From Gelatoporia subvermispora B (taxonomy: Eukaryota > Basidiomycota > Agaricomycetes > Polyporales > Gelatoporiaceae), in contig KB445800.1 of NCBI GenBank assembly GCA_000320605.2, positions 992,056 to 1,056,055 on the forward strand: a stretch of 64,000 nucleotides of DNA, in the 5' to 3' direction. This document shows positions 1-10,818 of this stretch, in pieces. The notes beneath the pieces were generated by a model. The model was not told where the DNA came from, did not search any database, and saw only the letters and a program-made list of their open reading frames with translations. The position numbers and the translations under genes were made by a program. How positions within the stretch are numbered: the first letter of the stretch is position 1; every line of letters begins with the position of its first letter.

Positions 1-278
1 ATTAGTGTGGACAGGCTGCTTACATATCGTCCTAGGTAGGCCAGTGATGTGCCCAGCGCGTTAAATTGTACTAGGCGCTCGCGGGTCACGAGGCGAATGT
101 CGCGGAAGAGATGAAATCTACAGGCAGGAAGCCACGATTTGCATACCAGGCTGCAGCGCATGAGAGTAGACTGATCGGAATGGAGGAAGTCGATGATCGC
201 GTGCGCCACATCGGGTGAAATCGAACCGGACCATGGCTGCATAGTGGTTTCGTGACGAGTCGCTGCATGCAACGGCAT
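1..278 (-). CDS. F-box-like protein, 5' part (runs off left edge)
   Basis: An open minus-strand frame reads from ATG at 278 (or the in-frame ATG at 242) to the window edge without a stop. It encodes an F-box-type segment: residues around SPDVAHAIIDFLHSD, then a CSLVCKSWLPACRFHLF block, the usual helix pattern of Agaricomycete F-box proteins (substrate adaptors of SCF ubiquitin ligases). The next gene on the same strand (973-2227) has the same layout (ELMDMIIDFLHDD, then CSLTCTSWVPTCRLHLF), so the two look like tandem paralogues. What follows the F-box is outside the window, so the substrate-binding part cannot be judged. The choice between the two start codons is open. Confidence 0.6.
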   Translation of the reverse strand, partial: MPLHAATRHETTMQPWSGSISPDVAHAIIDFLHSDQSTLMRCSLVCKSWLPACRFHLFRDIRLVTRERLVQFNALGTSLAYLGRYVSSLSTL

Positions 279-972
279 AACTCGATTGTAGTGGCGAAAT
301 CTATCGAGGGTACATACCAGCGATTGCAAAAACGACAAGGTAGAAGAAAGTCGAAGACGAGGGTGTCGTTATTGGATCCAGTATGCTTTTGAAGTCGGAT
401 CAAGACGACAGGGGCAGTGTATGTGGCTGTGAGCTGCGGTGCGCCGTGTGCTGCACAGGATCGAGTGGAAGGACTCGGACAAGTAGAGATACCGCCGTAC
501 GTGAGTTTGCACGAGCTGTCGACTTTGATACCTCGCAGCACTGCCTTCTTCACCCCACTTTCACGAACGACCGACCACGAAGTGTTGTCTCGCGATCGGG
601 CATCTTGAGCGAATTCCTCGTTTGAGCCAGCCGTCGATTGTGGTACCGCGGCTGTCATTTTCCAAGGCAGGCCGTGGGACGCACTCCGATTAATAGAGAA
701 TGCGGTATACAACTTAGCATTTGGCTGTTGCTCCTCATTGTCAATCGGAATGCCTAGAAATGAGATGTTGTCGAGTACATCTGGACTGAGAGAGCCGACT
801 GAGGGCGCCGCTGACACTGATATGCGCGCTATCGCAGCATTGATTAATCTCAAATCTACTACACATATCTATCCGCGAGCAGACTCACGTGTGGCCTAAA
901 TTGTAGACAATCCGACGCAGCGGTTAGACCGTGTGAACACAACGCCAAAGTCGTTGAGTCTATTGAAACTAT
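279..972. other. Intergenic stretch between two F-box genes
   Basis: About 700 bp. A minus-strand frame stays open across 86-853, but it overlaps the F-box frame at its lower end in a different register, has no recognisable motif and contains no clear splice sites. It may be the 5' leader or promoter of the partial gene. I see no supportable gene here. Confidence 0.35.
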
Positions 973-2227
973 TCAAGGCTCTCGGTGGGAGATGTCTAAA
1001 GCGAGATGGTCAGAGCGATCTCGAAGTGTACGGTCCCCGAAGCTACTCACGTCTCATCTTCAGCTTACTCTGTGCTTTCTGCAGTTCACCAGCGTTGCTC
1101 AAAACCAGATCTTTCACTGGCGTCAACTTCGTGATAACCGTGATCTTGCCTGAACTGAGCGCCTTCCAGCGGTCGTGCTTCAGCATCGCCACAATGTCTC
1201 GCAGGTCATTTATTATACTGTCCACGCGCCCCATGTCCATCTCATTGATGAACTCCAACTCGACATGTAGTTCTGTGAGCTGCCTGGCAAGTTTGGAGAG
1301 CGTGGAGCTTGACAGCAGGGCTTTCAGAGGCTCTAAGGTGTGGTGCGCGGCGATGAAGCGAAGGCGACGCAACGATGTGCATGCACAGAGGGCATGTATG
1401 ACGGGACCAGTCTCTGGAGAGTCTGCGTAAGATCAATCACAAGCCTTGAGAGGGTCAGACGTACCGCCGATGCAATGTTCGTCTGCCTGATGCAGATCGC
1501 CCAAGATCAATGTGACGTTCTTCCACGTCTTGGCTTTCGCAGTCAGCAAATTCGGGAAAGCGTCCCATTCGTCGGTGCAGCACGACTGGAAAAGTAGTGT
1601 GTCCAGCGCGTCGAAGTTGTGTATCCGCAGGATCCCGGTGAATACCACAGCTAGATGGCAGAACTGAAGATCCAGAATGTTGAGATCCCGGCAGCCATTG
1701 AGAGCTCCCGCAAGAGCATACACGGACTCAATCGTGATCTCTGGCTCTCCACGATCGTATACCGAGAATCTCTTGATCTTGGGGAATAAACGAATCAGCC
1801 TGACCAGGTCCCAAGGACCTTCAAAAGCTTCTCTGGCCTCGACATGCAATCGAACTACCGTCATAGCCAGAGTAGCAAGCGAGTCCCAAGGTACTAGGGA
1901 ATTCTCCACCGCGTAGATGTCCAAGTCTTCGAGCGACGTGAGGTGTGGGACGATGAAGGTAAATAGTTCGGGGTCCTCAGGTTCGCTGAGCTCGACGTGC
2001 AGAAACTTGACATACGGCCCGATGTGGGGGGAAAATTGGAGAATCGTATGAAATGATTTCAGTCTCTTCTCTTGCAGTTGAATGGTGTCGAATAGATGCA
2101 GTCGGCACGTCGGGACCCAGGAAGTGCATGTGAGACTGCAATTCTTGAGTGCTACAGGGTCGTCATGGAGAAAGTCAATGATCATATCCATCAGCTCGGG
2201 GGCCAGGATGGGATGATTTGGACTCAT
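973..2227 (-). CDS. F-box domain protein (385 aa)
   Basis: Exons complement(973..995, 1051..1422, 1465..2227), introns of 55 and 42 bp with GT..AG ends; the joined frame is 386 codons including the stop. The start at 2227 is chosen because the F-box begins there (PILAPELMDMIIDFLHDD, about residues 5-22, then CSLTCTSWVPTCRLHLF); an upstream in-frame ATG at 2344 would add 39 residues without domain character. The remainder has leucine-rich, hydrophobic segments typical of the large fungal F-box/LRR-like families, whose F-box binds Skp1 in SCF ubiquitin ligases. The substrate is unknown. The 42-bp intron is short for this genome, but its splice phase is exact. It is transcribed divergently from PWP2. 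Confidence 0.72.
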
Positions 2228-2560
2228 TATTGCAGCGTATGGCTGTGAAACGCCCCACGGATGGTATGCAAGGAAATTGACGAGAAGAGACGGAATGGGA
2301 TGGCGGAACTGCGCCACGATGTCTATACGCGCCAAGGAGCGCATCTAGTCAGCGGGCGTCTACTATCCTAAACCACGTGCCTCTTTTGCAGAATCGGGCG
2401 CTAAGCAAATGGGCGCTTGAAATTGTCTGTTTACTGCAATCCGTCCACAGGCCAGGAGGACGAGAGAGAGAGAACTCCTTCTATTCCGACAATTTATCTC
2501 GGTTCTTACACTCTCGCGAATTCTTGCTAGGACTGTAGGACAGATTGAAGATCAGGGAGC
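2228..2560. promoter_or_regulatory. Shared divergent promoter region, F-box gene and PWP2
   Basis: These 333 bp separate the two start codons and must hold both promoters. No convincing TATA box is visible on either strand; a GA-rich run (gagagagagag) lies near 2464-2474. Confidence 0.4.
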
Positions 2561-5500
2561 ATGAAGGCGAACTATAAGGTGCGTCCAGAGTCCTTTGAAT
2601 CCTCTGCTAGGACTTATTCATGATGTTGTGTGCCGGGACTTCTCTGGTTACCTAGTTCTCCAACCTCTGCGGCACTGTATACCGCCAGGGAAATATCGTC
2701 TTTACACCGGACGGGAACAGTGTACTGAGTCCGGTGGGGAACCGTGTCTCGGTCTTCGACTTGGTCAAGTGAGTTTTCTGCTACCCTCCGTGGACATCTA
2801 CTTTGAACTGTACTGACTATAACCCTGTACCAGCAACAAATCATATACGTTTCCCTTCGAGAACCGCAAAAACATCGCAGCGATTGCGCTCAGTCCGGAC
2901 GCCAATATTCTTGTCAGCGTGGATGAGGGTGCGTCGTACGTTGGTCGGGTTCATATTTTGCCCTGAACAGCATAAGCATAGACGGCAGAGCTCTCCTCGT
3001 CAACTTCAAGCGCGGGGTTGTGCTCCATCACTTTAACTTCCAAAAAGCCGTCAAGGCGATAAAATTCTCCCCTGACGGCAAGTGCGTGTTGTTGCCTTGT
3101 TTTTGCACAAGCCATCCCTTGCTGTATCCTCATGCGCCGAGCTGACCACGCAATCAGGTACATTGCAGTCACGCATGATTCACATGTGCAAGTCTGGCGA
3201 ACGCCGAACCACCTTATCCGCGAGTTCGCCCCGTTCAACCTACACCGGACGTATACTGGTCACCATGATGAAGTCATCAGCATTGAGTGGGCACCTGATT
3301 CGAAGTACGCTCCCTTTGTCCTTGTGAATAGCGGGTATACTCACGTCACTGCAGGTGCTTTATGACGACCTCGCGAGATATGACAGCGCGACTTTTCACA
3401 CTCGATCCTGTGGAAGGCTTCCGGCCAAAGACTTTTGCAGGCCATCGCGATATCGTCCTAAATGCATACTTCTCCGCCGATGGGAAAACGGTGGGTGACG
3501 TCAGCTGTAGCTATTGCCAATGATCCTCATTTATGAACGCAGATCTACACAGTCAGTCGTGACGGGGCTGTATTCACTTGGAAGGCCAAGCCTTCGGAAG
3601 AGGACTCTGACAGTGAGGATGACGGCCCGATCGCCTCAACATCAAACACGACGAGCGAGCTCTTCACAGAGATCGCCAATACGCGATGGGGCGTGCAGAA
3701 ACGGCACTATTTCAATCAGCCCGGGACGAAAGTCGTCTGCAGCACGTTCCACCGCGGGTCCAATCTCCTGATCGTCGGCTTCTCCACGGGTGTCTTCGGC
3801 CTCTGGGAAATGCCCGCCTTCACCAACATTCACACGCTGAGCATATCCCAGGAGAAGATATCGTCGGTTGCTATCAACGCCTCAGGCGAGTGGCTTGCGT
3901 TCGGTGCGAAGAAGCTCGGTCAGCTCCTCGTCTGGGAGTGGCAGTCAGAGTCGTACATTCTCAAGCAGCAAGGTCACTACTTCGACATGAACACGCTCGC
4001 GTACTCCAGCGACGGTCAACATGTCGCAACCGGCGGTGACGACGGGAAGGTCAAGGTCTGGAATACCGTGTCAGGATTCTGCTTTGTCACATTCTCCGAA
4101 CACTCCTCTGCTATCTCAGCCGTTGAGTTCGCAAAACAAGGCCAAGTGCTATTCTCGGCGTCGCTGGACGGCACCGTTCGCGCATTCGACCTGATCCGGT
4201 ACCGCAATTTCCGGACATTTACATCACCCTCACCCGTGCAGTTCTCGTGCCTCGCCGTGGACCCCAGTGGGGAAGTAGTTGCAGCAGGCTCGACAGACTC
4301 CTTCGAGGTCTTCCTGTGGTCCGTGCAGACTGGCAAGCTTCTCGACGTGCTCGCAGGGCACGAGGCTCCCATCAGCTCGCTCGCTTTCTCGCCAACAGGC
4401 AATCAGCTGGCAAGCGGCTCCTGGGATAAAACCGTACGAGTCTGGAATGTCTTCGGCCGCTCTCACGCGGTCGAACCTTATCAGCTCAGCTCTGACGTGC
4501 TCGCTGTGGCGTTCCGACCGGACGGGAAAGAGCTCGCTGCTTCAACCCTAGATGGTCAAGTAATGCTCTTTGATGTTCCGTTAGGCAAGCAGACAGGCGT
4601 CATCGATGGCCGTCGGGACATCGCTGGCGGGCGGAAGGCGGACGATCGAACAGCGGCTACGAACAACGCCTCTGGGAAGGCTTTCAACAGCATGACCTAC
4701 ACCGCAGACGGACGGTGTCTGTTAGCCGGTGGCAGCAGCAAGTATGTCGTCCTGTACGACGTGCTCGAGAGCGTCATGGTCAAGAAGTTCCAGATCTCAC
4801 AAAACCTCAGCCTGGATGGCACGGAGGAGTTTCTGGACAGCAGGAAGGTCACCGAAGCGGGGAACATCGACCTGATTGATACCCGCGGAGATGAGAGCGA
4901 TTTGGAAGACCGGATGGACTACTCGCTCCCCGGGGCGACACGGGGCGACATGTCGAAGAGGCGATACCGACAAGAAGCACGGACGAAGTGCGTGCGCTTC
5001 TCGCCAACAGGCCGCTCGTGGGCGGCGGCGTCGACAGAGGGCCTTCTGATTTATTCGCTGGACGACTCGGCAGCTTTCGATCCGTTTGACCTCGACATCG
5101 ATGTGACGCCACAATCGCTGTTGACCGTACTTGCGAAACGCGAGTTCCTCAAGGCGCTGGTCATGGCCTTCCGGCTGAACGAGAAGCCCCTCGTGCAGCG
5201 CGTGTACGAGAGCATCCCGCGTGCAGACATCCGGCTCGTCGCGCGACAGCTCCCCGTGGTGTACGTACCTGCGATGCTTCGTTTCGTCGCGGAGCACCTG
5301 GAGCGCAGTCCGCATCTCGAATTCGACCTGCTCTGGGTGATCTCGCTCCTAAACGCCCATGGTCGGTTCCTGAGGGACCGTTCGGGCGAGCACGCTAGTG
5401 TACTGCGAGCGCTTCAGAAGGGCCTTACAGAATACGAGCAACTGATTTCGAAGCTGTGAGTGCTGTCTAGGCCCGATAATGTGGAGTTGATGCTGACAGG

Positions 5501-5569
5501 GGACTATCCAGGTGCGACGAGAATAGTGCAACGTTAGCATTCTTACTTGATCAGCTGCAGGTCAAGTAA
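2561..5569 (+). CDS. PWP2: Periodic tryptophan protein 2 homologue (UTP-B subunit)
   Basis: Exons 2561..2578, 2656..2768, 2834..2928, 2982..3081, 3158..3304, 3355..3490, 3543..5455, 5512..5569, giving 859 aa (human and yeast proteins are about 920). The N-terminus matches the PWP2 family: a six-codon first exon, then FSNLCGTVYRQGNIVFTPDG and later SPDGK, SRDMTARLFTLD and SRDGAVFTWK WD-repeat blades. More WD40 repeats fill exon 7 (for example ASGSWDKTVRVWNVFG), and a Utp12-type helical domain follows (LLTVLAKREFLKALVMAF, about residues 715-840). The stop at 5457-5459 is intronic: the real end uses a GTGAGT donor at 5456 and a last exon encoding CDENSATLAFLLDQLQVK. Known role of the family: component of the UTP-B complex of the U3 small-subunit processome in the nucleolus, needed for 18S rRNA maturation. 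Exon phases agree throughout. Confidence 0.95.
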
Positions 5570-7039
5570 CGGAGAACTTCGATACATCCATTATACACGG
5601 CTCCCGCGCTATGACGGTAGAGGTAATTCCGCCGGTGCGAAGGCATTCCTATTCAGTGCAGTTGCTACTCTATACAATGTGGCGTTCCCATTCCCTTCGA
5701 GATGTTTGAGTCTCATGACAATTGACCCTGCTTTAACTGGCGCTGAATCTGCCCGCTCGAAGGTTATCCGGAACATGTGTTGAACTTGTGCATCCCTGGC
5801 GTCCCTCGACTCCGACAACTTCGCATGCGGGCTTTGCCCTGTGGGTTCGGAATTGATGCAGAGGCCAAATCTGATGAGTAAACGCCGGAGGAGGCCTTGG
5901 TACTCGTCTGAACGGCATGACCCTGCACTTTTTGGGCGAATTTGTCTCGAGCCTGGTTCATGTTCACAGGTGGACATAAGGAGGCCTTCGATGGCTTCTG
6001 AGAAGATAGCCTCTTTCACTGCTGCACATTGCTTCGACCGCCTTGCGCGCTTGGTGGGTATAACGCATGCGTCAATTCCGCCGCCAGAGCTTACACAGAT
6101 CTGGACTGTAGCAGTGAGCAGATGCTACATGTGTGCATGCCGCATCGCTAGATATTCAGACTCGCGTTCATAAAGGTGATCTTCCTGTCGAATGTGTCAT
6201 GAGGTTTGGGTGCGATCACACATGCAATTGGAAGCGCTCTAGACCTATGTATCATACTAGTACTATCTCAAGGCGACGAGATACTTATCTTGTACATCGT
6301 GCGACAGGTCGACGATAGGAGCTTTTGGGACTCAAGGGTAGTGCTTCAATTACTTCCACAAGATGCACTTACCTGAGTTCGTCTGGCGGCTGCTATGCTC
6401 ACACATGAGTGTCTCCGATAAAAATAGCATTGATCCTATGACCCTACCGACGACAGTCCCCTTGGTCCGCCCTAGCTGGAATATGTATTGCTCCATCACA
6501 TCTAGGCATTCTGATTTCTGCTTCAGGTTAAGTTCACCGCAGCATCTGGGGACCACCCAGTCGCGACTCGCTGTCAGACGCGCTTTAGCTCACTCTAGTA
6601 GCTTCGTAGCCTAACACCCACCATAATCCATCATCTTGTTTGCGCGCGGGTTGATTGTTCCCCACGGCTGCCCTCGGCTGCCCCGGAGCTTGGGCGCTTC
6701 CACCGTTCCACGGGGCATCATTGTCCGCTAGGGTAAACATACAGCCAGTGGGGCACATTTCAGCAGTCGCTCGACCATTTCACTCAGGCACGGGAAACGA
6801 CAGTACCATGCGAATGCTGCCCATATTGGCCGGTCACACGACTATTTGGAATCAATGGCGCAACAATCATCGATATTGTACAAGCATTAGACCGGTCTGT
6901 ATATTCTTGCCTACTAGTACAACTTCCTACTTTGCGTACAGGAAGTACAGTTCGTGAGACTGCGGTATAAATACAGCAACATCAGATATCGTAGTATAGT
7001 CATGATGACAGACAGTCCCCGAAGGTGAAACGACCCGGT
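5570..7039. other. Intergenic, no supported gene
   Basis: Lies between the 3' ends of PWP2 (+) and the sugar transporter (-), so it carries both terminators. Short frames occur, including a minus-strand frame at 5609-6019 and one at 6369-6556 ending at a perfect GTAAGT donor, but neither can be extended into a consistent spliced model nor shows a domain. No tRNA or repeat was recognised. Confidence 0.4.
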
Positions 7040-9125
7040 TTAATGAGAGGCCTTTTCGTCGTAGTCCTTGTCTTCATGTCGAATTTCGAGGGCAGCAGCG
7101 GTGATTTGTGCCGTGGTGTCCTCGCCATCGAACAGTGCAGCGGTCTCCTCGAGCGTGCGGTTCTTGGTTTCGACGATCATAAAGTAGCAGAAGAAAAATT
7201 CGAAGAGGTTCCAGCAGCAGTACAGGATCTGTCATTTCATAAGGCATTAGCGCAGTCGCGTAGACGGCTGAGAAAACTACACACATAGTACTTCCAGCCG
7301 ACGTTCTTCAGCGCAATCGGGTTGACGTATTGGTTGAAGATCAACGCAAGGGAGATCACGAAGTTGAAGACATTGAAACCCTTCGCACGGAGGGGGTATG
7401 GCAGAATCTCGATCGTGTAGGAGACAATGAGAGGTGTGAATGCGAGGCTGCAATCTGCGTTAGCGAGCCGATCGCGAAGATGGATACATGTGACGTACTC
7501 ATAAGCAGCGTAGAAGAGGAAGATGAATGCGATGACAGCATGCGCAGCACCCTGGGTACCGTGGATGTTGTATTCCGCAGTGCAGATTGTCTGCAACGTG
7601 AAGAAGACTGTCATGCCGATCGTGGATGCCAAGAAAAGCGTCCGGCGGCCCAGTACGTCGACCAGGAAGGAGGCAAGGACAGCCCAGAACAAGTTCCAAA
7701 CGGCGAGAATACTATCATTCTAGGTGAGCACTGAACCAAAAGCGAGGAGCAAGTTACTTACCCAGTGATCATCAGCTGGATCGTGCTCGAAGTAATACCA
7801 ATCGTTGCGAAGACCTTGTTGAGGTAATACGAGACAAGACCATTCCCAGACCACTGCGAGAACCAGGCGAGCGCAACGATGATGATCATACGCCGCCTGT
7901 TTCCGGGCGTAGAAACCAGTGCCTTCCACCCTACATTGTTGGCAACTGCGTAACGTCGAAATTAGCGGGAAGTTAATGTCTATCAATGAAGGTCTTACGC
8001 CGCCTGTCGAGCTCGATGGCAGTCTTGATTTCGTTGAACTCGTACTGAACCAGAGGATCCTCCTCGTTGCCATCGGCGTGATAATAGGCCAGGGTTTCGA
8101 GGGCTTTCTGGTCCCTGCCCTTAGAGATGAGCCAACGAGGACTCTCTGGGCAGCCCCAGAGCAAGAATATCTGAATGACTGATGCAGTTCCCTGAAGAAT
8201 GGACGGAATACGCCACGACCACTCAGTCGTCAAGTGCTGCGTGCCGAATGCTGTCCATGACGCACTGACATTTATTTTTAGCCCGTGGGATCACACGGAC
8301 AACACTTCATACTCACATGATGTTACCGGAGTACCAGAGGGAATTGTACAGCGACGTAAGAGGCCCACGGTAAGTGGGGTAAGATATCTCCGTCACCAAC
8401 ATCGGCGCAGCATTGGCTGAAGGAGTCAAGTCAGTAAAGGCGCGAAATTAGAGCTTAATACACCAAACTCACCGGCGAATGTCAGACCGAAACCAATGAG
8501 GAATCTATTCAAATACAACAGTGAGCAAAAATAAACGATATAGAGAGCAAATGCGCTAACCGTGCACCGATAAACATGTCAATATTGTGGGAGGCGCTCT
8601 GAAGGGCAACACCGCCAATCATCACGATGGCTCCGAGGAGAATGGTATACTTCCGGCCGATACCATCGGACAGGTACGGGGCAAATGGATATGCTGCAAG
8701 GGAACCAATATTCTATGCCAACTGTGAACAGTCTATCATGAAGCGGTGAATTACCCGACGTACCTGAATAGCGTTCAACAGACCAAGTTTACCTCCCTCC
8801 GGGGTGCCAAAGTATGTCTCCCATTGGTTCAACGACTGAAAACTATTCATCAAACTGCTGTCGAAGCCATTTGTCGATGATGTGATCAGGCTAATGGAAG
8901 AATATGTCAACAACCCAGTATCGAGACCACGCTGCGTAGGTCCTCACAGAAGTACGATCCAGGCATGAAGCGTAATGAGCCTGAGGTGAGATATTCTGTC
9001 AGCGTCGGAGTCTGTGAAGAGATGGAAGAAGCCTACCGTCTGTTGCTGTACCACTTTCTGTTCGGATCAATGAGATGGGCAAAGCCAGCATTTGACTCCG
9101 AGACTAGTGCGGCACCTCCGGCCAT
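7040..9125 (-). CDS. MFS sugar transporter (hexose/lactose permease type)
   Basis: Eleven exons, complement(7040..7228, 7285..7447, 7499..7711, 7762..7945, 7999..8264, 8317..8416, 8473..8504, 8561..8712, 8764..8890, 8948..8980, 9037..9125), 515 aa, the normal size for the family. Sugar-porter signatures are in order: ITSSTNGFDSSLMNS in helix 1, SDGIGRK (about 98-104), PESPRWLISKGR (217-228), DVLGRR (346-351) and VETKNRTLEE (472-481), with about 12 hydrophobic helices. It is expected in the plasma membrane as a proton-sugar symporter; the closest fungal types are lactose permeases and low-specificity hexose transporters, so the substrate is inferred only as a sugar. All ten introns are 50-57 bp. 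Exons of 32 and 33 nt are unusually short. The start at 9125 gives MAGGAALVSE followed by DPNRKWYSNRR, the conserved pre-helix segment. Confidence 0.93.
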
Positions 9126-9350
9126 GGTGAGTTGGGAGCAGTGATAGAGTGGTTGCGACGCGGAGAAGAGCTCGGAAGAAGCTAAGGGACGCGAAGGAGC
9201 GCATGGAGGTTTTATAGGTATCACCAGCGAGTGGCCCGTAGCATGGACACACGGTACCAGGTGACCGCTTGTGGCGGATTTCTCCAGAGATTCCCCTTCC
9301 GCGTAGTGTTTCCCCGCACATTCCCCAGATCCGATTGGCCCCACCGCCGC
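9126..9350 (-). promoter_or_regulatory. Promoter of the sugar transporter: TATA box and CreA-like sites
   Basis: On the minus strand a TATAAAA box (9210-9216) lies about 85 bp before the start codon. Upstream are a CCAAT pentamer (9334-9338) and three matches to the CreA/Mig1 core SYGGRG, read on the plus strand as ccccgc (9312-9317), ccccag (9323-9328) and ccccac (9339-9344). The cluster suggests carbon catabolite repression; this is inferred from motif matches only. Confidence 0.5.
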
Positions 9351-10818
9351 ACCTGGAGGGTTTCGGGACTCTGGTTCAGGCACATTCCATTGACCATCAG
9401 CATGGAGTTACGGGACTAGCGCTCATTATTGCGCCCGTGCGAGTTGGGCTGTGGACGTCGAGTTCGTGGTCTAGGGTAGACTATGACGGTGCTTCGAGAC
9501 TAGACTGCAGATCGAATGGAGAACACGCTGTACATACCGAAACAGCCGACTCAACGGATTCGACGGCTCCGACGGGGCTTGTCAACGGCGGGAGGTCGCT
9601 CGAGAATAGACGGGCGCTGCTAGACCCGGGTCGGAGTCGCTTGGCGGAGCTGCCCAGGACCGGCGTCACTTCCAGGATCCGACAAAAGAAACGGAATGTT
9701 AAGAAGCACGTGGATGACGCTCGATGCAATATCGCGACGTCTGAAGAGATGAAAACAGTCGAAGCCGTTCATGAACGCAGCTTCGCTGCCTCTTCCTGCA
9801 TAATAAGGGCATGTAGCCGCTTGAGAGCGTTATGTACGTGTAGGTACGTGTAGTACGCCTCAAAGGTTCCGTTTCCTGATGTGGTCGCCGCTGCAGACCG
9901 CGTGATCAGATCTTCTTGAGCCGTTCGTTTTTTTGGATGGGAAAGTTATTAGTTTGCACCCACGGTTATGGAGACAACATATGGTATTCCCCACTATTCT
10001 ATGCGGGGTTGTGGGGTTGATGTGGATCAATCTTCTTGTTCACGAAGACTTTGTTTGTGGAGATGGCGAATGATCTTGTGTGTTTCGTGACGGGAGGTGA
10101 ACAACACGGGAGGGCGCTTCACCGAGCCGAGGAGCCCGCCGGTCCGGCGTCCCGCTAAGGAAAGCCTCGCTCGACACAAGCGACGACGGAACAAACCGTC
10201 CCTGCACCGAAGCCTGTATTCACTCCCAGAGACGACCACACATATAGACCATGGGAGATGTTCGCAGAGTATACAAGTAAGTTTGCCTTACTGCTGACGC
10301 ATGTCCTTGTCAACCTGTTCTCACTGTGGGCGACGAAGAATGATAAGCCGTTCCTCTTCATTCAAACGTGGCCATCCTTCGACACCCTGCCTTGACGTGC
10401 GATCAATAGAGTCTATGTGCGTACACCCCTCGAGGCAGTCTATGTACGATTAAGAGCACAACCTGCCCCAATCGCGAGAACCATGGAGAATTATAATCAG
10501 GGGGCGCGCCGCGCCCTCCCCACAGGCCCCTATAACGCCCCCCGCGCATCACATACATAGGCAATGACCAGCAACGATCGAGAGCGATAGCAAGGCCCTG
10601 CATAAAATTACGGGAATTCGCCGCTAGTGCGGAGGCTTCGCCGTCATTGAGCCTGACGAGCCCAGTGTTGCCATGCGCGCATCAGAACATACAAAGCTAG
10701 ACGCTAGGAAGCGCGATCGTAATTTGCAAACTTCACCGAACGAGTGGCGTACAGACGTCTCCTCTAGCGGGCCACATACCTCCGAGGTTTGGCTCCTTCC
10801 ACCATATCGAGCTCACTA
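9351..10818. other. Intergenic, no supported gene
   Basis: About 1.5 kb between the transporter promoter and the ATG11 stop. A start in good context at 10251 (ACCATGG) followed by a GTAAGT donor at 10280 and a CTGAC branch could splice to a 46-codon frame ending near 10450, but nothing else supports it. No domain, tRNA or repeat was seen. Confidence 0.35.

Noticed and set aside
86..853. 255-codon minus-strand open frame
   Set aside because: Its lower part overlaps, in another register, a frame with clear F-box motifs; no domain in its own translation and no splice support.
5457..5459. TGA as the PWP2 stop
   Set aside because: It is part of a GTGAGT splice donor; splicing to 5512 restores the conserved family C-terminus.
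5609..6019. 136-codon minus-strand frame in the PWP2-transporter gap
   Set aside because: No domain, no flanking exons, and it would overlap the expected terminators.
10251..10450. Possible 46-codon two-exon gene (start in ACCATGG context, GTAAGT donor)
   Set aside because: Only one intron and a very short product with no motif; not enough to call.
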